Below are positions 20,842-31,072 of a DNA stretch of 64,000 nucleotides, in pieces; positions within the stretch are counted from its first letter, which is position 1, and each line of letters starts with the position of its first letter. The notes beneath the pieces were generated by a model. It made no database searches. It was not told where the DNA came from and worked only from the letters and a program-made list of their open reading frames with translations. Both the position numbers and the translations under genes were made by a program. Source of the stretch: Forficula auricularia (lineage: Eukaryota > Arthropoda > Insecta > Dermaptera > Forficulidae); contig JALMQS010000841.1 of NCBI GenBank assembly GCA_024734495.1, forward strand, positions 4,952,465 through 5,016,464, in the 5' to 3' direction.

Positions 20842-21115
20842 TTGGGAAAATACTTCAATAATAATCTAATACTTTTCTTTCGTTCTTTCTTCTCCAATTC
20901 ATCCTTTAAAATTCTAACAATATTTCTTAAAATATTCTCTTTAAAAATATTCTGCAAAAAATAGTTCAATAATTTCTCAGCCTAAGGAATGCAACTTAGA
21001 TGCTACGCTTCTGAACTGGTTGTCTCGATACAGGCGTTACTGCGCAGTGCTGCCCTCTTCTAATTTCTAAGTGGCTAGATTTCTAACTAATGAGATCTAA
21101 TTGTTTATTTGATGT
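20842..21115 (+). repeat. Repeat following SINE S1 (paired with 4,273-4,560)
   Basis: Shares AGTTCAATAATTTCTCAGCC, GGTTGTCTCGATACAGG and TCTAACTAATGAGATCTAAT with the segment after SINE copy 2, in the same order and spacing. Confidence 0.7.
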
Positions 21116-21274
21116 CGTATAATAAAATAGCATATAAGTAATATATAATTTTTGTTATTTTATTAAAATTATTTTAATTCATCATGTTAAAAGACTTTTT
21201 CTGAAATTTAACAAATAAAAGAAAGATTTTTCCCACTACTGGTTTTCATATCATTTTTTATCTTTTGAGACAAC

Positions 21275-21390
21275 TTCCTAAAACTCGGCTGCCTCACTGA
21301 CACTACTAACACTTTAAGAACCTAATACTTAAGTGCTGCCTAAATGGGCTGTGCTCCCGGTGACAATAAATAAAAATATAAAAATAAAAA
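21275..21390 (+). mobile_element. tRNA-derived SINE, family S1, 5'-truncated copy 4
   Basis: Retains only the 3' body: AACTCGGCTGCCTCACTGAC, TGCTGCCTAAATGGGC, CCCGGTGACA and the (AAAT)n tail. The tRNA-like head is missing. Confidence 0.8.
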
Positions 21391-21760
21391 CTTTTATATA
21401 ATTTGATGAAATTCAGATTATGTTTTTCATTTCATTTGTGTGGACCCATGAACTAACTATACTTCACTTTTGAAATGCTACAGCTTAGACATCTCAAATT
21501 GAAGTTTCTAAAATAAAAAAGCTTTGATAATCGGAAACTCGTGGCAGAAATATAATCTCCCATGATAGACCGAGAAATTTTTCATTAATTCACTGGGAGG
21601 TTAATATAGTTGGAAGAAATTTTGTCCAACCACGAAATTCAGATTTAGTTATTGGTCCATTGCATTACATAAGGATTCGTTATACATGATTATGAACTTT
21701 AGTTTTATGGCATCTTATTACATTATTTTTATTCTATTTATTTCATATAACTATGTAGGA
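21391..21760. other. No recognised feature
   Basis: AT-rich and apparently unique. Nothing could be supported. Confidence 0.35.
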
Positions 21761-21763
21761 GTC

Positions 21764-21921
21764 AGATTGGCAGAGTGGTTAAGAGCATGCCTATAATCTG
21801 ATCCCTTCAGGGGAAGGTAACGGGAAACCATATCTGAGAAAATTACAATGGAGAGGATACTCTCCATAGTAATCGCCGACGCTCGAAATCGAGCATGGCA
21901 CTTGAAGAAGAAGAAAAAATA
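21764..21921 (+). mobile_element. tRNA-related SINE, family S2
   Basis: The head GGCAGAGTGGTTAAGAGC is a good A box of the tRNA-Ser/Leu type. The body continues through GGGGAAGGTAACGGGAAACC and GAGAGGATACTCTCC to an A-rich tail (AAGAAGAAGAAAAAA). The tail is interrupted by the Tc1-like element at 21,922. No acceptor stem or B box for a working tRNA is visible. Confidence 0.55.
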
Positions 21922-22626
21922 CACGGTGGGGCGCGGTCACTTCCTTATTTTAAAAAGTCATAACACAAAAAGTATTGGCAGTATCGAATTAATTATTTTT
22001 TCTGTATACAGGAGTACATTTAACATTTCATTTAATTAGGTTTTAAAAACGACATCTCGAAGGTGGCCACCGTCCTCGTCAATACACTGAGATAGCCAAA
22101 TTTTAATATTTCTGTCCTTTTTTTCAAGTATATCTATGCCTATGTCGGCAATAGAAACCAGGAATATTGTCCTTCAGCTGACCAAGGGTCCTTGGACGAT
22201 TCGTGTCAACCAAAAAATTAAGGTAGCACCACAGGAAATTGTCACAGGAGGCTAAATCTGGTGATCGCCCTGGCCACTGAAGATCCCCCTAAGAGAGATG
22301 AGCAGTTCGCGGAAGTGTTCCCTCAAGAGATTCATGGATGTTGTGATCCGTGGCGCCATCCTGTTGGAACCACACATCCCCCACATTCATTTCTTCGAGT
22401 TTGGGTAGAAAAAACTCCTCAATCGAAAAATGGACAGAAATGTCAAATTTCGGCTAAATAAGTGTATTGACGAGAACGGCGGGCGCCTTCGAGATGTAGT
22501 TTTTAAAACCTAATGAAATAAAACTTTAAATGTATCCCTGTATACAGGAAAAAGAATTGAATCGATACTGCCATTACTTTTTGTGTTATGATTTTTTAAA
22601 TAAGGAAGTGATCCCGACCCACCCTG
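21922..22626 (-). mobile_element. Tc1/mariner-superfamily element, deletion derivative
   Basis: TA on both sides (21,920-21,921 and 22,627-22,628). Inverted ends of ~170 bp start CACGGTGGGGCGCGGTCACT and, from the right, CAGGGTGGGTCGGGATCACT. Only the C-terminal part of a transposase survives between them. It landed in the A-rich tail of a SINE. Confidence 0.88.
22130..22460 (-). pseudogene. Tc1/mariner-type DDE transposase, C-terminal fragment
   Basis: The minus strand reads VWFQQDGA.DH, then a stop, GDLQWPGRSPDL, CDNFLWCYL, and a NRPRTLGQLKDNI stretch. QQDGA..H carries the second catalytic Asp; WP.RSPDL..CD..LW carries the third. This layout is diagnostic of the IS630/Tc1/mariner DDE fold. 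An in-frame stop between the two blocks and the lack of the N-terminal half show it is inactive. Confidence 0.82.
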
Positions 22627-22669
22627 TATAAACCATGAAACTAGAAAATTAACCTAATGGAATATAAAT

Positions 22670-22890
22670 ATATTTTTAAAGTTTCCGGAAGAAGAAAGGA
22701 ATTATGGAATTGGAACAATTATCGGAAAAGAGGTTTTTTTATTTAATTAGTTTTTTCCTCTTATTAAAAACAAGGACTAAAAAGATGATCAAGGACAGTC
22801 GATGGTGGAGAAGTAATCTCCGGAGTCGAAGCTAAAATACAATGTATACATTAACTCATGTAAAATAATTGGTTTTAAAATTTCCTTTTA
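22670..22890 (+). mobile_element. LINE family J2, 3' fragment, copy 2
   Basis: Same sequence as 54,307-54,730 in plus orientation: GAAAAGAGGTTTTTTTATTT, TCCTCTTATTAAAAACAAGG, GGACAGTCGATGGTGGAGAA, TCTCCGGAGTCGAAGC, and TACAATGTATACATTAACTC before the A-rich end. The hairpin GGAGA-AGTAA-TCTCC is perfect. Confidence 0.8.
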
Positions 22891-22899
22891 AAATAAAGC

Positions 22900-23680
22900 T
22901 ATTTGTTCAACAATATGACCCATAATTAAGAATGAAAAACAACGATGATCTATTTTCTTTTATTTAATTGGTAGTTTATTTTTTACGGGTTCGCATCTAA
23001 GTTGCCGGAAAGGGATTCTTTTTTTATTTGATCCATTTCATTAGAAACATTGATTGAAAAATCCGATGAAATCAACTTGAAATTTAATGCGTAGCATTCG
23101 TTGAAATTGGTCAATAAGACTGGCAAAACGACGAGGAGGAGCCATCATCTTCCGAGCGAATGCTTTCTCTGCGACAGTTGCTTGTATGGTATTCTTATAC
23201 TTGCGAGATGCACTTTCCCAGTCTTGTTTTATTTACGGCCTTCCCTTTTTTTCTTTCTTTCTTCCTGAGGGACATTTTCGTCCGAGCAACTCTTTCCGAC
23301 TATTTTCCTTTGGTCGATTTTTGACTTTTAATTTCTTGTTGTATTTTCATTTGAAATTGGAATTTGCTACCCTCCTTGCCATAAATATTTGCTATTTTAT
23401 TTTATCACCGTTTTTCAGAGAGAATGAATGCAAATGAAGGAAACGAGGTTTCTTTTTCAAACTCTTAGAGTCAACAAAAGTCAACAACATAATTCCATCA
23501 GAAGAAAAAAATAATTACAAAATAGTTGAAAAACTAATTCAGGGAAAAGAGATATTAAACAAGCGAAATGTGAAAATAGACTGGAATGTCCATTGATAAA
23601 ATTAACTTTTTCTAGGCCTGAAATGGAGGAAAAAGTGAAAACTTTTTCAAGACTCGGCAAGTTCCATTATACTTTTTTTT
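22900..23680. other. Apparently unique stretch
   Basis: More GC-rich than its flanks around 23,100-23,260 (GACGAGGAGGAGCCATCATC). An 83-codon plus-strand ORF (23,186-23,437) is rich in Phe and has no known domain, so it is probably chance. Confidence 0.3.
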
Positions 23681-23689
23681 TTTACTTAG

Positions 23690-23880
23690 GGAAAGTGGTG
23701 TAGGTTTTAGGTGAAACATGATATTAATTAATAAAGTAAAGGGAAAAAACTGTTTTTAATCTGTAAACTCCTGATGATGGACTAATAATCCGAAATATAT
23801 TGAGTTTGTATTAACCTCTTTGAGTTTTATTTCATTCACTGTGAAACTACATTTAATTACTTTATTAGTCATTATCTACT
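23690..23880 (+). repeat. Repeat family H2 with intact hammerhead
   Basis: Opens with the H2 block AAAGTGGTGTAGGTTTTAGG and GTGAAACATGAT, contains the hammerhead at 23,765-23,808, and closes with CACTGTGAAACTACATTTAA. This is the cleanest single-orientation H2 copy in the window. Confidence 0.75.
23765..23808 (+). ncRNA. Hammerhead ribozyme motif (core intact)
   Basis: Stem I AAACTC (23,765-23,770) pairs perfectly with GAGTTT (23,102-relative; 23,802-23,807). CTGATGA is at 23,771-23,777 with the canonical U7, then an extra U. Stem II is GGA/TCC with a 7-base loop, GAAA is at 23,792-23,795, ATATAT (23,795-23,800) is self-complementary, and U17 is at 23,801. It is the best candidate for a working ribozyme here. 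Confidence 0.75.
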
Positions 23881-24198
23881 CTTATTAAACGAGCAAAAAT
23901 TGTATGTTTATTTATTTGTTTATATATTTGTATCTTGGTAATATTTTGAAAACGACTCTACCGATTTTGATTAAATTCACGGGTTAGGGGATTTTTGGGG
24001 TGACAATTCGATCTGTCCCGGTCTCATCTTCGACAAAATTGTTTTTGGTGGGTTTTTTCGTAATCAAATTAATTATTCTCAGGTAGACAAATCCCATTAT
24101 TAGGGTTTTAAAAAAGAACTATTTTCCTTTTGTACCCAGGCAGACAATGGGTTGCCTTAATTCATTGTTCTAAAAGGCCTTGAAGAAGTATTGTGATT

Positions 24199-24553
24199 TT
24201 TTTTTAATGATATTGATGTGAGAAGGAGATACACCAGAAGATGGATCCCCTAAAGGCCTGTATGGGCTGGCCCCTCCATCGTGAAAAGAACAGAGTAGAA
24301 GGAAAAGAAGCCGGGATCACGAGCCAATCTCAGAAACTTAGATACAATTCAATATCCAATTTAGTAATGTTTTAGGGGCTTCGAGCAGTGGTAAATTCTC
24401 CGCGCGATAAATTCGATTAAATTTATCTCCCACTTAATTTTTATTACCAGACCCTATACTTACAGAAAAAATGTCTGGGTATAGCCGGGAATCGAACCCG
24501 AGACCTTCGGGTTGCCAGTCAGTTGTTCTGACCATTACACCACGGAGGCGGTG
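24199..24553 (-). mobile_element. tRNA-derived SINE, family S3, full length
   Basis: On the minus strand the head has an A box (GTGGTGTAATGGTCAGAAC) and a perfect B box (GGGTTCGATTCCCGG, 24,503-24,489). A ~270-bp body and a poly-A tail (+ strand T run at 24,197) follow. A 9-10 bp target duplication ATTGTG(G)ATT lies at 24,190-24,198 and 24,554-24,563. The acceptor arms do not pair, so it is a SINE and not a tRNA gene. Confidence 0.85.
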
Positions 24554-24563
24554 ATTGTGGATT

Positions 24564-25490
24564 TTAACATATTTTTTCTCCCTAAACGTTAGAAATATTA
24601 ATAAACGTTTTATAATTGTTTTTTATAACTTTATTCATTTAATAGAATAAAAAATAATTAAGAATTTATTTAAAAATATATTTCGCATAAGCAGGTCTCA
24701 ATTTTCTGAAAAAACAACACATTTTGATAGGTTTTATTTATTAACAATTGGATGAATAAAAATGAATCATATGGTTGAATCAAAACAGGTGCAGGAGGTG
24801 GGGTGCAGTGGTAAGGAATCCGGGGTAGGGCGAGATTTCGGGGGTGGGGTCAAGCGGGATGGGGGGGGGTACAGTAGGTGAATACTATATATATTTGTAT
24901 TTTTTTTTAATTTGAAAACGGCTCTCAAATAAAAATTGACCGTTTTATCAGAATTTTAAATTAAAAATAACATTAAAATAAAGGTTTTAACTGAAGGAAG
25001 AAGTTACCGAGCATCGCTCGGTGCCTCCAGGTACTACTTATATTATAACCGTGGCTTAAAATATCAATAAAACTAATGACAAAATGATGTTTTCTGCATT
25101 TTTGAACAGCAAGTTCCGAATCTAGATATACTTCAAAATATAATAGTTATTAAAATAATTAACCCGAAGGTTTGAGTATCTTTTTAGAAAAATCCTCCGA
25201 AACGTCGGTTTTTGAGTAAGAAAAAAATTACTGAATAAATCTCTTTTATTCGAGAGGTTTTTTTTCAATATACTTGGGCTATCTTCTCAAGTTATAAACT
25301 ATATTCTAGGCGTAGAAAAATCAAAAAAGATATATTTAAGAAAAAATATATTATTATATTATATTCAAAATTTATCGAAAAAGAACAAGAAATGATTTGT
25401 TTTGTATAAAAATATTCATGGATAAATTAAATTTATAGAAAGATAACAACCCGTAGCCTAATTGGAAAGGAGCTATTCGCGTAAAGGGGA
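24564..25490. other. Mixed AT-rich DNA with a G-rich tract and a hairpin repeat
   Basis: 24,785-24,880 is a G-rich tract (GGGGTGGGGTCAAGCGGGAT). 24,960-25,035 holds GTTACCGAGCATCGCTCGGT with ACCGAGC/GCTCGGT hairpin arms; the same repeat in the other orientation is at 39,850-39,970. 25,185-25,225 is the 3' half of a family A hammerhead (TCCTCCGAAACGTCGGTTT). No genes. Confidence 0.5.
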
Positions 25491-25637
25491 GAAATACTTT
25501 TTTCATGCATGATTAAAATACTTGACCATACGCTGTATGGTAAAGTAAAAATTATAATCAATATGAGCCAATAAAAAAGTAAAACTTTTTGAAAAATCGG
25601 TAGAAATATTTTTGATTTAATAGCAATATTACAAATG

Positions 25638-26164
25638 TTAAATTTGAATCATCATCATTAAGTATACAGTCCTAAGACTGGTTTGATGCAACAATCCGTC
25701 TCCACTCGACTCTGTCCCCCGCCAGCTGTTTGACCTCTCTGACATTTAGTCTGGCATACCATATCCCCAATTATTTGGTTGAAATATTCTAATCTGGGTC
25801 TTCCCCTTCCCCTTTTCTTTCCCACCTCCCCCTCCAAGATATCCCTAAGCAGTCCCCCACGTCTCAGTGTGTGCCCCATCATCTGACCTCTTTTCTTCTT
25901 CAGACTCTTCCACAAGGTTTTTCTTTCTCCGATTCTTCCAAGAACTTCTTCATTTGTAATTTTATCCATCCATTTGATATTCATCATTCTTCTGTTGCAC
26001 CATATTTCGAAAGCCTCTAATCTCTTTCTCTCCGCTTTTCCAATTGTCCAGGTTTCACACCCGTACATGGCTATGCTCCATACATATGTCTTCAATAGCA
26101 ACTTCCTGTTTTCTAAGCTGATTGAGGAGGAGCATAGTAGTTTTTGTTTTGAATTAAACCCCAT
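25638..26164 (-). pseudogene. LINE reverse transcriptase C-terminal fragment (RTE-like)
   Basis: An open frame of 168 codons starts at an ATG at 26,164 and ends at 25,658. The protein reads SISLENRKLLLKTYVWSIAM, YGCETWTIGKAERKRLEAFE, WCNRRMMNIKWMDKITNEEV and EGEVGKKRGRGRPRLEYF. This is the conserved end, after the RT palm, of endonuclease-reverse transcriptases of an RTE-type LINE common in insects. The endonuclease and RT core are absent (5' truncation). The 3' end on this strand carries GTTGCATCAAACCAGTCTTA and a short (TGA)n tail. Confidence 0.8.
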
Positions 26165-26169
26165 TTTTG

Positions 26170-27050
26170 CTTGGGCAAAATTTGAAGGATGATAAAAATT
26201 ATTCAGACAGGCGGATGAGTTTGATCATCAGTTTCTGGCTATAGAAATCCAGATACATAACAAGAAAAAAATCAAGCTTGGGAATGATTTTTCTTCAAAA
26301 TTCAGACATTTCTAAACGAAATAAGCAAAATAAAAATAAATAAATAAATAAATTTATTAAACTGTTCAGTGAATTTAATTCATTTTGCTCTATTGAGCAT
26401 ATTATTGAATTGTTTTTTAGTTTCAATTCTAATATAACAATTTTAAGATTTTATATATTAAAAAAATATTTTTTTATTGTGGTTAAAAATGTCCTATATG
26501 GTAAAGTAAATAAACTGATGTAGCCATCCACAAGACTTTACCATACACCTGGCATAAGAGAGAGAGCTTTTGTATTCAATATTTAATAAAATACGAAAAA
26601 TCTAACCTGGAAGACGCGTGGGTGAAGGCGCTAACTCTGGAACGTGCTGACTGGAGCGCATCCTTGCTGGAGAGTGTCGTTTTTTTGTTGGCGGGGCTCT
26701 CACCTGTAGTGGCACGGCCCCAAGGAAGCATAGGATGGACCCTGAAATAAATAATTGTAATATATAGTTATTGTAGAAACACTTAATAGTTAAAAGGGAA
26801 CTCATATAAGTGTCGGATAGAAAAATCTATTTCAATTTGATCAAACAAGTCTGAGCTTGTTTTCGATTCCTCTTGCTAATTAAGCTAAATCTATCTTAAT
26901 AAATGTAAGCTCGAACTAAAATACCACATAGATTAAAAAAATTTCCTTTTAATAAATATTTTATATACGATAGCTTTCTCTGCTTATTGGAATAAAGCTT
27001 TGTAAAATATACACGAGTAAATGAAATTATAATATTTATATTAATACAAA
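26170..27050. other. AT-rich DNA with scattered K-family ends
   Basis: 26,490-26,560 contains ATATGGTAAAGTAAA and GACTTTACCATACACCTGG, the two ends of family K, in a short inverted arrangement. Otherwise nothing is recognised except a weak exon candidate at 26,704-26,741. Confidence 0.4.
26704..26741 (-). other. Weak 38-nt exon candidate
   Basis: On the minus strand an AT-rich tract ends in TTTATTTCAG, 38 GC-richer bases follow, and then CAG|GTGAGAG, a near-consensus splice donor. The short peptide (SILCFLGAVPLQ) matches nothing known. Splice-like signals of this quality also arise by chance. Confidence 0.15.
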
Positions 27051-27640
27051 ATAAACTAGATTTTCATTTTTTACCCTACACCCCCCTCCCTTTTGGGCGA
27101 TTAGTTTTTGCATTTTTAGTCTTCTGGGGGCCCACTTATTATGTATACAAAATTTGGTTGAGTTTGGTCAACTGGCCTAGATTTTTATTTTTGACCCTCC
27201 TCCCCAATTTTAGCACGAGAAAAAAAATATTTTCGTTATTATAGGTTCATTTTTCTTTAGTTTGAAATTATTATAATTTTAATTTTTAACCCCCCCCCCC
27301 ACCCGCTTAATTTTGGGTTCATATACTCCAAGATATAATCAGCTCTTAATCTCAATCCAGCAAAACTACATGTGAAATTTTGTTTTGATATTCACACTAG
27401 TTTTTGAGATAGCACGTCCACAAAAATTTGGTATTAACAGACAAACAGATATTTTGAAAAAACAGTTATTATCTCGAAAAATATAATTTTTTCGATTCTC
27501 CTTATTAGAGCTTATTTGTAGAGCAAAATGCCATGGTTTCGCTCAATTTTTATAATCAAAATAGTTTAAGCCGTTTTTGAGATATTTAGAAAAAATAAGG
27601 AAAAAAACACTTTTTTCATGCAAGATTACAACCACGCTTA
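27050..27640 (-). repeat. Family K element, minus-strand copy
   Basis: Contains the K blocks inverted: TTGTATACATAATAAGTGGG, a C-run, ACATGTGAAATTTTGTTTTG, ACAGACAAACAGATATTTTG and ATGCAAGATTACAACCACG. The termini with TTTACCATACA are lost. Confidence 0.7.
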
Positions 27641-28636
27641 GCGCCACCCGTGGCCAAAAACACAACTTCAGGTACAATAATAGTGTATAAAAGCAATAGG
27701 CATTTATAATGAATGCTAAATAACGAGGTAGATTGTACCCAAAGTTCTTAAAAGTGTCACCTATGGCACTGCCTCTGATGCGAATATTTTTATCACTTTA
27801 ATCATTCTTCTTTTGTTTTAATCAATAAAACTTGTTTTGTTTTTCTTGTATCTCTCTTTTATAAGTAAAAAATTTATTTGATTATCTAAAAGTAAAAGTT
27901 ATTTAGGAAAAATGATTTTTTTATTTCACAAAATATAAATCTTCAATTATTATTCAAGTTCAAGATTTATCTATTTTTTATTCAATAATGTATAAAAAAA
28001 GATATTTCTTTCTTTTGCGTATTGAAGTTCGACTTGATTCAATTTCTTTTTGAAAATTATGCGTTAAGATATTTGGCAGGACTATAAATACTGCAGTCAT
28101 GTATGCTCCATCTAAAAAGACGAGCGTGGGGCTTTATATTTTATGTTTCACTCTGCAGAGAAACTCGCATAAGAATTTAATTTTCAAGTGGAAAGAAGAA
28201 GAGAGAAAAAAATGAAAACTCAACATTAAACAGAATTTGCAGACGGGCGGCGGAGCGAGGGTTGTTATTTCCATGTCAACCTTTCAAATTTATAGCGATC
28301 TTCTTTGGAAATTAGTGCGAGAATGGGATTAATGGCGGAGCTGGGGATTTTTTTTTATTTTATTCGAACTGCGGACGGTGGGTGGGTGGAAGAGAATATT
28401 TTGATAACATGCCACCGGGGAGAAAAAGAACTCTGTCAGTGATGGCGCAGACCCTGAGAACCCCACTGACTTACTACAGGACTCTTTTTCTTCGAAGCAG
28501 GGCCCAAGCTCCATAAACACAACTCGGACAATTAATGCTGTCCAACAACCCTACCAAGAATACAAGACCACTCCTTCCATTTCGCCCAAGAGAAAAGAAA
28601 AAAAGTGTTTATTCTTAGGAAAAAAAATCTGTCATA
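27641..28636. other. Apparently unique stretch
   Basis: No repeat recognised. 28,080-28,560 is more GC-rich (GACGGGCGGCGGAGCGAGGG). A 63-codon minus-strand ORF is not convincing. Confidence 0.3.
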
Positions 28637-28993
28637 GGGAAAATCCGGGAGAGATGCCACACATTTAAAAAAATCATTATTCTAAAGCCCATGGTGCACA
28701 TACCTATAAGTAAATAATATAAATAAAATGTATTAAGTGTGTTATGGGTTACTATTAAATTAAAAACAGTATAATAAGTAGGAAAAATATATTTGTAAAA
28801 CGTTGCTCTGTGGCGTCTGACCCACAGGTGTCAGAGGAGATGCCACATCTATTTAAATTACAAATTACAATAGTAGCAAAAACATTGTTATTAAAAGTAT
28901 TTAAGAACTAAAAAAATTGTTAGGTATAAAAAAAAGCTAAAAATATATGCTATATTTTGAAGATAGAAAGTTCTTTAAAGATTGTCAACAAGT

Positions 28994-29263
28994 AATTAAA
29001 GGAATCGTAGGGAGTTGGACAAGACTTTAAATTAAATTAAATACAAGTTTTGATTAAATATGCTATACGTTTCGTTGCTATTTTGCAACTTCTTCAGTGG
29101 CTGAAATAGTGAAACAAAGCCATTAGACATCTTTTTATTGATCATTTTTACAAAGTACAATGGTATGTTTGGTTAGTTTTTCTCACCTCATTTATTAAAA
29201 TAATTTGTCAGGATTTTTTATTAATTTAAAGTCTTGTCCAACTCCCTATGATTCCTTTAATTA
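28994..29263. repeat. Hairpin element with hammerhead, nested
   Basis: Inverted ends of ~42 bp (AATTAAAGGAATCGTAGGGA and its complement TCCCTATGATTCCTTTAATT) flank a ~185-bp centre that holds the hammerhead at 29,062-29,101. It is inserted in the TA-flanked transposon. Confidence 0.8.
29062..29101 (-). ncRNA. Hammerhead ribozyme motif (core intact)
   Basis: On the minus strand: CTGAAGA (29,097-29,091), extra A, stem II GTTGC/GCAAC with loop AAAATA, GAAA (29,073-29,070), self-complementary ACGT and A17 at 29,066. Stem I pairs at three of four positions (GCCA with TAGC), so folding is weaker than in the copies at 8,795 and 23,765. Confidence 0.65.
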
Positions 29264-30039
29264 TTAATCATGGACACGAATAACGAAATATTGTCAACAA
29301 GATTTTGCCAAATGTAAACAATAATAATTGGACAATATTTAGTCTTTTTTAGAAATTTTTCTATTTTGGCGACCACAATCGACACAAAATTCTTCAAAAT
29401 AGTGCAGTTTTCAAGAAGTCATCTATGGCATGGTGCACAACGCAACCAATCACATTTCTTGAAAATTGTAAAGTAGTTTTCATTGCAGTGTGGCATCTCT
29501 CCCATTTAGTACGAGTGAGATGCCACACCTTCCCACTTTCCGCGATTAGTAGCAAACAAACCAAAAACCGACTCATAATCTCACTAAAGGTTTCGTTGTT
29601 TACTATCTATTTGACTTTATTCGAATATTTAAAATATTAGCTCTTAATAAATTCATAAGTGAAGCTTAAGAAAAACTTTAGAGTGTGTAATGAGAGTCTT
29701 ACCTTCGATTTTAGCTTGTAGTCAGTAAAATATTCTTCACAATCAGATAAAAACAATTTTCCTATCAATATAAAAGTCCAACTGATAAGGCGGACTGGCC
29801 TGCGCTAGGATCTAGCTGGTACTTTTTGAACTATAAGAGGTGCGGCATCTTTCCCGAGTGTGGCGTCTGTCCCGGATTCACCCTACTTGAAAAAAATTTG
29901 ATCAAAACATATAGATATGTATCCGTAGTATTATTTTTCTCTATGTCCATAAAAAATACCTGATGAAATAGAAGATAATTTTAAGATGATGATATGACTA
30001 AATTTGGTTATTTAATCAAATCGTTAAAATTAACAAATT

Positions 30040-30660
30040 TTACACCGTTTTTTAAAGATCACAGAATAAGTCGATCGAAACGTTGTAGTTTTATTATACA
30101 GGGTGGGGCATAAAGATCTACCACACTGTGAATAGGTCTAAAAAATAAAAAAAATTTACTAGAAAAAAACTGAATATATTTTTGAAAAGAACATAAAATA
30201 TGTTTTTTTAATGTGTTTTAAAAATTATCAGACAAGGGGGGGGAGTCAAAAATAAAAATTCTACCCTTTCCACCAAACTCAAACAAATGTTGTATACCTA
30301 CATATTCTGTGGACCTCCAGAAGGCTAGAAATTAAAAAAATAACAAAATTTTGAACACATAGTTTGGTCGAAGGGGCTAAAATTTTCATTTTTGACCCCT
30401 CCCCCCTTTGCTGATAATGTTTAAAACACATTAAAAAAAATATTATTTTATATTTTTTTCAAAAATATATTCAGTTTTTTTTCTAGTTAAATTTTTTCAT
30501 TTTTTATACCTCTTCAAAATGTGGTAGATCTTCAAGCCCCACCCTGTATTATTTATTCGTATTCAATAAATAATTATAATTAATTATAGGTGATTTTAAT
30601 AAAATTTCAACTCTTAATAAAATTAATCACAAAAATAAAATCTTCAACAGATTCATTACT
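30040..30660 (+). repeat. Repeat family Q, split by MITE M1
   Basis: AGAATAAGTCGATCGAAACG (30,064) and TTCAATAAATAATTATAATT (30,562) are the two halves of the sequence seen intact at 1,400-1,560. Only the M1 insertion separates them. Confidence 0.75.
30099..30546. mobile_element. Foldback MITE family M1, copy 2
   Basis: TA on both sides. Ends CAGGGTGGGGCATAAAGATC and GATCTTCAAGCCCCACCCTG. Inverted arms carry the GGGGGAGTCAAAAATAAAAA and CTAGAAATTAAAAAAATAAC blocks. Inserted in repeat Q. Confidence 0.9.
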
Positions 30661-31072
30661 GATAAACTTTTAGGGTTTTGTTTAAAAAATAAAACAGAAC
30701 CTTATTATTGTCTCTACAATGTCGTCGGTCCGTATGTCAGAGCATTGTACCTCGTAAAATAAATATGATACAAACTTGAAATTTACAAGTGGTTTGTATT
30801 TACTTATCATGGGTTAGATAGATATATAGATAGATTTTATTTTGCTCTGAGAATGATATTTTCCTGGAGCATAAAAGATATAAAATATATTACATTAAAA
30901 ATCTGCTTACAAAATTTAACCAAGCGAGTTCAAAAAATAATTACATTTATCATTAAAAAATAAAAAGGAAAAATTATTGAAATTAAATGATAATATGAAA
31001 TATACAAAAAAATATATCATGGGTTAGTAGTGTTAGTGAGAGGAAGCGGATCTTAGCCACTCATCATTTGTA

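Larger units (their letters stand above)
28637..29883. mobile_element. TA-flanked DNA transposon, ~1.25 kb, non-autonomous
   Basis: TA on both sides (28,635-28,636 and 29,884-29,885). Inverted ends: GGGAAAATCCGGGAGAGATG at the left and, from the right, GGGTGAATCCGGGACAGACG. The motif GAGATGCCAC recurs near 28,849 and 29,520, and a hairpin GTGGCATCTCTCCC...GAGTGAGATGCCAC sits at 29,480-29,528. No clear transposase remains. A hammerhead hairpin element (28,994-29,263) is nested inside. Confidence 0.75.

Noticed and set aside
24470..24553. Possible functional tRNA gene on the minus strand
   Set aside because: Good A and B boxes, but the acceptor arms do not pair, and poly-A plus target duplications show it is a SINE.
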